Source: Christensenella sp. UBA6880
Lineage (GTDB): Bacteria; Bacillota; Clostridia; Christensenellales; CAG-917
Length of the DNA stretch: 64,000 nucleotides
Direction of reading: 5' to 3'
Assembly: GCA_002449145.1 (NCBI GenBank)
Contig: DKCG01000026.1
Span: 87,621 to 151,620, forward strand
Under the pieces are notes generated by a model. The model ran no database searches. It saw nothing but the letters and a program-made list of their open reading frames with translations, and was not told the origin of the DNA. The first letter of the stretch is position 1, and every line of letters starts with the position of its first letter. The position numbers and the translations under genes are program-made. Below, one piece after another: positions 58,422 through 64,000 of this stretch.

Positions 58422-58865
58422 ATGAGAGCACTCATTCAACGAACGTTCAAATCGAGATTGTCGGTTGACGGACAACTCATAAGCGAAATCCCGTCGGGTC
58501 TTACCATATTTTTGGGCATTGAGAAAGGCGACACCGACGAGCAAGCGGACTACTTCGCTCGCAAGGTTTCAAAACTTCGAGTCTTTCGCGACGAGAACGA
58601 CAAAATGAATCTCGACATAAAACAAGCGGGCGGCGAGATATTGCTCGTATCGCAATTTTCGCTTGCAGGAACCCTTGGCAAAGGCACGGGCAATCGCCCC
58701 GATTTCGGTCACGCCGAACTTCCGGACCGAGCGAGATATTTGTACGAAAGAGTAACGGAGAAAATCCGCGAAGAAGGAATCGTTGTAAAGAACGGCGTCT
58801 TCGGCGCGCATATGTTTATCGAGCAAGAACAAGACGGCCCGCTGTCGTTTGTGTTCGAGTGCTGA
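58422..58865 (+). CDS. dtd: D-aminoacyl-tRNA deacylase
   Basis: 147 residues. IPSGLTIFLGIEKGDTDEQA, KVSKLRVFRDENDKMN, the SQFSL motif (family SQFTL) and the C-terminal gating residues NGPxT, here DGPLSF. Removes D-amino acids (and glycine from tRNA-Ala) from tRNA. GAGGAA lies upstream. A possible promoter TTGCGA-17-TATTAA is at 58,329-58,357. Ten bases separate it from the phosphatase gene. Confidence 0.9.
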   Translation: MRALIQRTFKSRLSVDGQLISEIPSGLTIFLGIEKGDTDEQADYFARKVSKLRVFRDENDKMNLDIKQAGGEILLVSQFSLAGTLGKGTGNRPDFGHAELPDRARYLYERVTEKIREEGIVVKNGVFGAHMFIEQEQDGPLSFVFEC

Positions 58866-58875
58866 AAGATTGCTT

Positions 58876-59334
58876 ATGATAAAAGTTATGTTCGTATGTT
58901 TGGGCAACATTTGCCGCTCGCCTATGGCAGAATGCGTTGCAAGCCAAATGATAAAAGAAAGAGGACTTCAAGACAAAATCGAGGTCGCTTCGAGCGCAAC
59001 GTCTTTTGAAGAAGTGGGCAATCCCATTTATCCGCCTGCCGTGAGAAAACTCAAAGAAGAAGGCGTTGAAGCGCTTGCGCACCGCGCCGTTCGCATTACG
59101 CCCAAAGACGCAAAAGAGTTCGACTATATCGTTTGCGCGGAAGAAAGAAACGTTCGTGCCGTAAAGCAAATCGTCGGCGACAGCGGCAATATTTATCGCC
59201 TTTTGGATTTTTCGCCGAATCCGCGCGACATTGCCGACCCGTGGTGGACGGGCAATTTCGACGTGACATACGACGACATAAAAGAGGGGTGCGAGTGCCT
59301 TTTGAATCACATCGTTTTACACGATTTGCATTGA
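58876..59334 (+). CDS. low-molecular-weight protein-tyrosine phosphatase
   Basis: 152 residues from ATG 58876. The active-site loop VCLGNICRSPMAE (CX5R, Cys about 8) is at the N-terminus as in all LMW-PTPs. The general-acid loop is IADPWWTGNFDVTYDDI, with Asp followed by WW instead of the common YY, which alters the substrate pocket. In Firmicutes such enzymes act on phosphotyrosine or phosphoarginine; here CRSPM resembles both. Probably in one unit with dtd. Confidence 0.92.
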   Translation: MIKVMFVCLGNICRSPMAECVASQMIKERGLQDKIEVASSATSFEEVGNPIYPPAVRKLKEEGVEALAHRAVRITPKDAKEFDYIVCAEERNVRAVKQIVGDSGNIYRLLDFSPNPRDIADPWWTGNFDVTYDDIKEGCECLLNHIVLHDLH

Positions 59335-59465
59335 ACACCGTTCAAGCAATTTCTTACTATCAAAAACAAAACGCAATTACCCTATACGCAGATTGAAAAA
59401 TTGCTTTTCAAACGACAATTCGCATTTTGATATTCTCAATCGAATTTTACTGAAAATACCTACCT

Positions 59466-60164
59466 ATGAAAAAAATCGAAAAACTGCTATTTGACAATCG
59501 CGACGAGAAATACCAAAAGTTTCACTCGTCGCTTGTGCCTACGCTCGAATCCGAAAAGATAATTGGCGTGAGAATGCCCGCCTTGCGGAAAGTTGCAAAA
59601 GAACTCGAAAAGGACGAGTGGTTTGCAAACGGCGGCAAGCAAGAGTTTTTGCAGAATCTTCCGCACGAGTATTACGAAGAAAACGTTTTGCACGCAATCT
59701 TGCTTTCCGACGAAAAAGACTTTTACCACACGATTGAATTGACGGAAAAGTTTTTGCCGTATATCGACAACTGGGCGGTTTGCGACGTGTTTTCGCCAAA
59801 GTGCTTTGCAAAGCACAAAACGGAACTTTGGCAGTATATCGAAAAATGGCTTTGCAAAAAGGATACTTACACGGTGCGCTTTGGCATCGTCACGGCAATG
59901 CGGCATTTTCTCGACGACGATTTTTCGATAGATAAGTTTGAAAAAGCGATTGCCGTTCGCTCGGACGAGTATTACGTCAATATGGCGATAAGTTGGTACG
60001 TGAGTTTTGCTTTGATAAAACAATACGACAAAGTCGTCGGATATATAGAAAACGAAGTTTTGCCCGTGTGGGTGCACAACAAGAGTATTCAAAAAGCCGT
60101 AGAAAGTTACAGAATCCCAAACGACAGAAAAGAATATCTCAAATCGCTTAAAATACACGATTAG
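59466..60164 (+). CDS. AlkD-like DNA alkylation repair HEAT-repeat protein
   Basis: 232 residues of antiparallel helix pairs. GVRMPALRKVAKEL, YIDNWAVCDVFSPKCF (the Trp-Asp cleft of AlkD glycosylases) and VRFGIVTAMRHFLDD are typical of the family that removes N3- and N7-alkyl purines without base flipping. Several clostridial paralogues lack proven glycosylase activity, so function is probable only. Stands alone. Confidence 0.85.
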   Translation: MKKIEKLLFDNRDEKYQKFHSSLVPTLESEKIIGVRMPALRKVAKELEKDEWFANGGKQEFLQNLPHEYYEENVLHAILLSDEKDFYHTIELTEKFLPYIDNWAVCDVFSPKCFAKHKTELWQYIEKWLCKKDTYTVRFGIVTAMRHFLDDDFSIDKFEKAIAVRSDEYYVNMAISWYVSFALIKQYDKVVGYIENEVLPVWVHNKSIQKAVESYRIPNDRKEYLKSLKIHD

Positions 60165-60645
60165 TGTTATATTTAGCGGATTTTCGCATAATTTTGCCAT
60201 TAATCGACAAATAAATACACAAAAAGTGCTTTGTGGTCGTCCTTTGCTCCCTAGATGCAAATAGCAGTGTCTAAAACACGAAGCGTGTTATAAACACCGT
60301 ACAATAGTGCATATGTTTCTTTTGCGATGGATTGGATTGCGATATTTTTCTAATTGTTGAACAATTGTAGCAAAAGCGACAAATTATTAAAAATGTCGGG
60401 TTTAACGCTAAAAATACTATCTTTTTTGATTTTTATGTGTTATAATCCTTATACATTGTAGTTATTTAGAGTTTCGCAAAGGCGTATAATTATTTGGGGA
60501 AGTCTGCGTCATATTTATGATTAAAAACGAAAATGCCATTGGCAAATTCGTTTGTTGCGGAACTTCCGACGGGAATTTTTATGGCGGAAATTCGCCGTAT
60601 CGGGACTATATGTTGCGCCAAATAAAATATGAATTAAGAGGCTCT
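60165..60645 (+). promoter_or_regulatory. gap with an extended -10 promoter for the ABC transporter
   Basis: 480 bases without a gene. AACACGaagCGTGTT (about 60,276-60,290) is a short hairpin. TGTTATAAT at 60,438-60,446 is an extended -10 element (TGn plus TATAAT) without a matching -35. The in-frame codons from 60,517 to 60,645 precede a better start with its own ribosome binding site. Nothing else recognised. Confidence 0.4.
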
Positions 60646-63453
60646 ATGCTTAAACTTTTAAATATAACCAAGGAATACAAGGTTGAGGAAGAAAGCGTTC
60701 TTGCTCTCAACAACGTTTCCATTGAATTCAGAAAAAACGAGTTTGTTTCTATTTTAGGCCCTTCCGGATGCGGAAAAACCACACTTTTGAACATTGTCGG
60801 CGGTCTTGACCGTTACACGAGCGGCGACATTCAGATCGACAACGTTTCCACAAAAGAATACGACGACGTGGACTGGGACACCTACCGCAATCGCCGTATC
60901 GGTTTCGTATTTCAATCCTACAACCTCATTCCGCATATGAATATCCTCAAAAACGTCGCAATGAGCCTCACTCTTGCTGGCGTTGAAAGCGAGGAAAGAA
61001 AGACTCGCGCCCTCGAAGCGTTGAGAAAAGTGGGGCTCGAAGCGCAAGCCAAGAAGAAACCGAATCAACTTTCGGGCGGACAAATGCAACGCGTGGCAAT
61101 CGCGCGCGCTTTGGTCAACAACCCCGAAATTATCCTTGCGGACGAGCCGACGGGCGCACTTGACAGCGAATCGGGCATTCAGGTTATGGATTTGCTCAAA
61201 GAAGTCGCCGAGGACAGACTCGTCATTATGGTTACGCACAACCCCACGCTTGCGGAAGAATACAGTACGCGAATCGTGTATTTGAAAGACGGCGAAATCG
61301 TGGGTGACACAAAGCCGTTTTCGAGCGCGGACGAAGAAAACGAAATTCTCGACGAAAAGGTTGACGACAACGTAATCGAAAGAATCGTCGAAGTTGAAAA
61401 GAGCGAAGACGAAGTCGAAGTCAGAGAAGTCAAAGTCGAAAACATAAAACCGAAGAGGAAGTCTTTGCGCGAGAAATTCCGCAAATGGATGAAGGCGGAC
61501 AAAGCGGGTATGAAACTCGGCACGGCAATCAACCTTTCGTGGAACAACCTTTTGGCAAAGAAAGGTCGCACGCTTTTGACGTCCATCGCAGGTTCGATAG
61601 GCATCATCGGCATAGTGCTCGTTCTCTCGCTCTCCAACGGTGCTTCGGCTTACGTTCGCGGACTCGAAGAAAGCGCGCTTTCGACATATCCGCTTTCAGT
61701 CAACAAGTCAAGCCTCGACGTGTCCTCGCTTATGCAGGATCTTATGGGCTTCGGTGGCGGCAGTTCGAGCGACAAAGACGTAAATGACAACGAGATCACC
61801 GCAGAACTCGTTCTCGGCAATCTTGCGGCGATGTTCACGAACCCCAAAATGCAAAAGACGAACGACTTGCACGCGTTGAAACAAAAAATCGACACAGAGT
61901 TCGATCACAGCCTTGCAACGGTCAAGTATAATTACGGCACGTCGTTCAACGTATACGTGGACGACCCCGAGAGCGCCACGAAGTATATGAAAACGACGCC
62001 GTATTCCGAGAATATGTATTCGTTATTCGACTATTTCAACAAACTGCTCGACGGTAAACTCACAAACATCAAAATCGACGTTATGGGGCAGCAAATGACC
62101 ATCAGCGACGCAATGGCGTATTTGTCGGGAATGATCGGCGATCCGTGGGCGGAAATATCCGAAAACACCGCGCTCGTCAATTCTCAATACGAAGTCGTGG
62201 GCGGCAAGTGGCCCGAAAAAGCCAACGAAGTTGTGGTTGTAGTGAACGAAGACAATACGCTTTTCGACTATCAACTCTTTATGCTCGGTTTGAAATCGAG
62301 TGCGGATCTCGGTCAACTTCTCATCAACAAGGACGCGTTCGTGGCAAAGAAGTACACAATAGACGAGATTTTGGAACTCGAATATAAACTTATGACGAAC
62401 GTTGATTATCTTGACAAAAAACTTGATGACGAAGGCAACGTTATGACCAACGAAAACGGCGTCGAACTTTGGACGATGGGCGACAAAGCGACCCTCGACA
62501 AAACATACGTCGACGCTCGCGCAATAAAGTTTGCAGACGGCACGGACACAGTAAAAGTGGTCGGCGTGGTACGTCCCAAGAAGGGCGCAATTGCAAGTTC
62601 AATCGGCGGCGTAATCGGTTATACGAAACAACTCACCGACGCGCTTCTTGCTCACTCGCAAAATCACCAAGCAATCAAGTCGATGCAAAAACTCTACGAC
62701 GACGCGGTTGCAACCCTTGATCCAAACGACGACAAGGATACGCAAACCTCTTATGAGAGCGTAATCGAAATCTACAAATACAACTATTCGGACGCAACGC
62801 CGAAGCCGCAATACATCGTAAAAGCGGGCGACGAAGTCGAAATCGACATCTCTAAACCTGACAGCAACGACCACGCGGAAATTATGCGCGAACTCGGATT
62901 TATCGATAAGGAATATCCGCAAAGCATAGAATTCTATTGCTCGAGTTTCGAAGCAAAGGGCGACGTTGCCAAGTTCCTTTCGGACAACGACATAACCTAT
63001 TCGGACAGCCTTTCCACGATGATGGAGTTTGTCAACACGATGGTCAGCACCATCACGGGCGTACTCGTCGGATTTGCCGCAATCTCGCTCATAGTGTCCA
63101 CCATAATGATTGCAATCATTATCTACACTTCGGTGCTTGAACGCCGCAAAGAAATCGGTGTGCTTCGTTCCATCGGCGCAAGAAAACGCGACATATCCCG
63201 CGTCTTTATTGCCGAATCCGCAATACTCGGCGGCTATTCCGGACTTATCGGCATCATCTTTTCCGTCATAGTTTGCGTCATCGGCAGTGTGATCATCGAG
63301 TTGAAACTCGGCATCGAAAATCTCGTATCCGTATCGTGGTGGCAATGTCTCGTGATGTTCCTTATCAGCATTTTGCTCAGTGTGCTTGCCGGCTTCATAC
63401 CGTCGAGGATTGCGGCGAAGAAGGATCCTGCCATTGCTTTACGCAGCGAATAA
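60646..63453 (+). CDS. MacB/FtsX-type ABC transporter, ATPase fused to permease
   Basis: 935 residues from ATG 60646 (AAGAGG upstream); an in-frame ATG at 60,517 would add 43 residues of poor quality. ATPase domain (1-230): GPSGCGKTTLLNIVGGLDRY, FQSYNLIPHMNILKNV, LSGGQMQRVAIARA, LADEPTGALDSESG. A Glu/Val-rich linker leads to helix 1 (about 310-335, TSIAGSIGIIGIVLVLSLSN), a roughly 450-residue outer domain, and three C-terminal helices with the FtsX signature ERRKEIGVLRSIGARKRDIS. Mechanotransmission-type transporters export peptides or toxins, or act in envelope stress; cargo unknown. Confidence 0.88.
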   Translation: MLKLLNITKEYKVEEESVLALNNVSIEFRKNEFVSILGPSGCGKTTLLNIVGGLDRYTSGDIQIDNVSTKEYDDVDWDTYRNRRIGFVFQSYNLIPHMNILKNVAMSLTLAGVESEERKTRALEALRKVGLEAQAKKKPNQLSGGQMQRVAIARALVNNPEIILADEPTGALDSESGIQVMDLLKEVAEDRLVIMVTHNPTLAEEYSTRIVYLKDGEIVGDTKPFSSADEENEILDEKVDDNVIERIVEVEKSEDEVEVREVKVENIKPKRKSLREKFRKWMKADKAGMKLGTAINLSWNNLLAKKGRTLLTSIAGSIGIIGIVLVLSLSNGASAYVRGLEESALSTYPLSVNKSSLDVSSLMQDLMGFGGGSSSDKDVNDNEITAELVLGNLAAMFTNPKMQKTNDLHALKQKIDTEFDHSLATVKYNYGTSFNVYVDDPESATKYMKTTPYSENMYSLFDYFNKLLDGKLTNIKIDVMGQQMTISDAMAYLSGMIGDPWAEISENTALVNSQYEVVGGKWPEKANEVVVVVNEDNTLFDYQLFMLGLKSSADLGQLLINKDAFVAKKYTIDEILELEYKLMTNVDYLDKKLDDEGNVMTNENGVELWTMGDKATLDKTYVDARAIKFADGTDTVKVVGVVRPKKGAIASSIGGVIGYTKQLTDALLAHSQNHQAIKSMQKLYDDAVATLDPNDDKDTQTSYESVIEIYKYNYSDATPKPQYIVKAGDEVEIDISKPDSNDHAEIMRELGFIDKEYPQSIEFYCSSFEAKGDVAKFLSDNDITYSDSLSTMMEFVNTMVSTITGVLVGFAAISLIVSTIMIAIIIYTSVLERRKEIGVLRSIGARKRDISRVFIAESAILGGYSGLIGIIFSVIVCVIGSVIIELKLGIENLVSVSWWQCLVMFLISILLSVLAGFIPSRIAAKKDPAIALRSE

Positions 63454-63470
63454 AACGCAATAAAACAGCG

Positions 63471-63561
63471 ATTGACTGTGTCAAAGCCCCTCTGCTATCA
63501 ACTCATTTACGATTAGTAAATTAGGGTTTCTATCAGAGGGGCTTTTCCTTGTCACTCATCT
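63471..63561 (+). repeat. nested-hairpin intergenic element, copy E2
   Basis: Outer arms AAGCCCCTCTG (63484-63494) and CAGAGGGGCTT (63534-63544), followed by TT. Core identical to E1: AAC - TC - ATTTAC - GATTA - GTAAAT - TAGG - GTT. Tail TTCCTTGTCACTCATC. A good terminator shape for the ABC transporter gene that ends at 63,453. Confidence 0.82.
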
Positions 63562-63591
63562 GTTTTATTGTGTTTTAGAAAAAAAAAACGC

Positions 63592-63695
63592 ACTATTTGG
63601 CGAATAACTGCGTCCAAGCCGTTTTGTTCACCCGTCACGTACGCTAAAGTACGTTGGGCGGGTTCACAAAGCGGCTTTTCCTTGTTCTTCATCTA
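63592..63695 (+). repeat. nested-hairpin intergenic element, copy D2
   Basis: Lead-in CTATTTGGCGAATAACTGCG; outer arms AAGCCGTTTTGT (63617-63628) and ACAAAGCGGCTT (63667-63678, one wobble). Core ACCCG - TC - ACGTAC - GCTAAA - GTACGT - TGGG - CGGGT, as in D1 apart from the loop. Tail TTCCTTGTTCTTCATC. Confidence 0.8.
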
Positions 63696-63730
63696 TTTCA
63701 CGCCTTTATTAATACGACCAAATATTGCGA

Positions 63731-63830
63731 CTAACTTTGTCAGAGGCACCCGCCCGACAACTCATTTACGCATAGTAAATTAGGGTTGCCGTTCGGGTGC
63801 CTCTTTCGCGTTATTCATCGATTTGGCGAC
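63731..63830 (+). repeat. nested-hairpin intergenic element, copy E3
   Basis: Outer arms GAGGCACCCG (63743-63752) and CGGGTGCCTC (63794-63803). Core AAC - TC - ATTTAC - loop GCATA - GTAAAT - TAGG - GTT. Preceded by TAACTTTGTCA, followed by TTTCGCGTTATTCATCGATT. Confidence 0.8.
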
Positions 63831-64000
63831 CTTTTATGAGCAAAATGGTAAAGCGTGTAAAAAAACACACTGACAATGCGTTTTTCATATAGCTTCGCAG
63901 CCGCCCAAACGTTGCTCGTAGACAGGCGGAGCCGTAGTTTATGGAACGACGAAGAATCGTTGTGAGCATCAACTTTCGTCGTTGCAACTGCCGAGCCGCC
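63831..64000. other. non-coding end region with further palindromes
   Basis: No gene callable. Two more inverted repeats are present: CCGCC (63,903) with GGCGG (63,926), and ACGACGAA (about 63,943) with TTCGTCGT (about 63,977) enclosing GTTG-tgagcat-CAAC. It may be the start of another repeat cluster cut by the window edge. Confidence 0.4.

Noticed and set aside
60517..60645. Upstream ATG extending the ABC transporter by 43 residues
   Set aside because: The added residues are unrelated to the family, and ATG 60,646 has AAGAGG at proper distance and begins the standard ATPase strand.
54836..63830. Nested hairpins as integron attC sites
   Set aside because: The inner AAC/GTT suggested attC, but the conserved RYYYAAC and GTTRRRY boxes are absent, and here the core is fixed while the outer stem varies, opposite to attC. 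No integrase was seen.

Overview
The window looks like a chromosomal segment of a strictly anaerobic, Gram-positive-type bacterium of the Clostridia. Evidence for this is a six-gene Rnf complex, a SCIFF precursor peptide with its radical SAM maturase, a Rex repressor, a MinD/MinE pair, a SpoIVFB-type protease, a CdaA-type diadenylate cyclase and the TIGR03960/TIGR03936/RNase G trio. The lineage below class is not resolvable by eye. Coding regions are of middling GC, while 18.3-22.0 kb is visibly more AT-rich. No rRNA, tRNA or CRISPR array was recognised.

Layout. 1-6 kb: a truncated MOP-family flippase and a giant repetitive surface lipoprotein, both on the minus strand. 6.1-7.0 kb: two half-size TauE/SafE genes. 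7.2-12.5 kb: the rnfCDGEAB operon behind a good promoter. 12.7-18.3 kb: Ppx/GppA, Maf, a divergent MreB, MinD, MinE and a SpoIVFB-like protease; this is an eroded version of the classical mre-min cluster, without mreC, mreD or minC. 18.3-22.0 kb: an AT-rich insert with an XRE repressor, a matching operator pair and an InlB-repeat/LRR lipoprotein. 22-28.2 kb: ROK glucokinase, the TIGR03960-TIGR03936-RNase G trio and an MDR dehydrogenase. 28.4-32.7 kb: an O-antigen-ligase-like protein, a lipoprotein hydrolase and an Orn/Lys/Arg decarboxylase. 33-35.2 kb: the SCIFF locus and YbaK. 35.2-43.9 kb: an unknown membrane protein, Rex, two membrane-anchored winged-helix-like proteins, UvrB and UvrA. 44.2-49 kb: a GIY-YIG protein, a degenerate isopropylmalate-dehydrogenase-like protein and an amino-acid ABC transporter. 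49.4-54.8 kb: HolA, a membrane protein, CdaA, a DUF1015 protein and aspartokinase. 55-64 kb: two XRE regulators, a HEYGH membrane protein, TcdA, a THUMP methyltransferase, Dtd, an LMW phosphatase, an AlkD-like protein and a MacB/FtsX-type ABC transporter.

How the parts fit together. Rnf couples reduced ferredoxin to NAD+ and an ion gradient, and Rex senses the resulting NADH/NAD+ ratio. UvrA, UvrB, AlkD and HolA serve DNA repair and replication. YbaK and Dtd clear mis-acylated tRNA.

The most unusual items are these. (1) An amino-acid-type solute-binding protein whose C-terminal segment sits at the N-terminus, an apparent circular permutation, in an operon whose ATPase carries a roughly 110-residue insertion. 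(2) A family of about 90-nt intergenic nested hairpins with a fixed core and covarying outer stems. (3) A hairpin that places the start codon of the SpoIVFB-like gene in its loop and ends in seven T. (4) Dispersed mosaic repeats that supply the ends of several coding regions.
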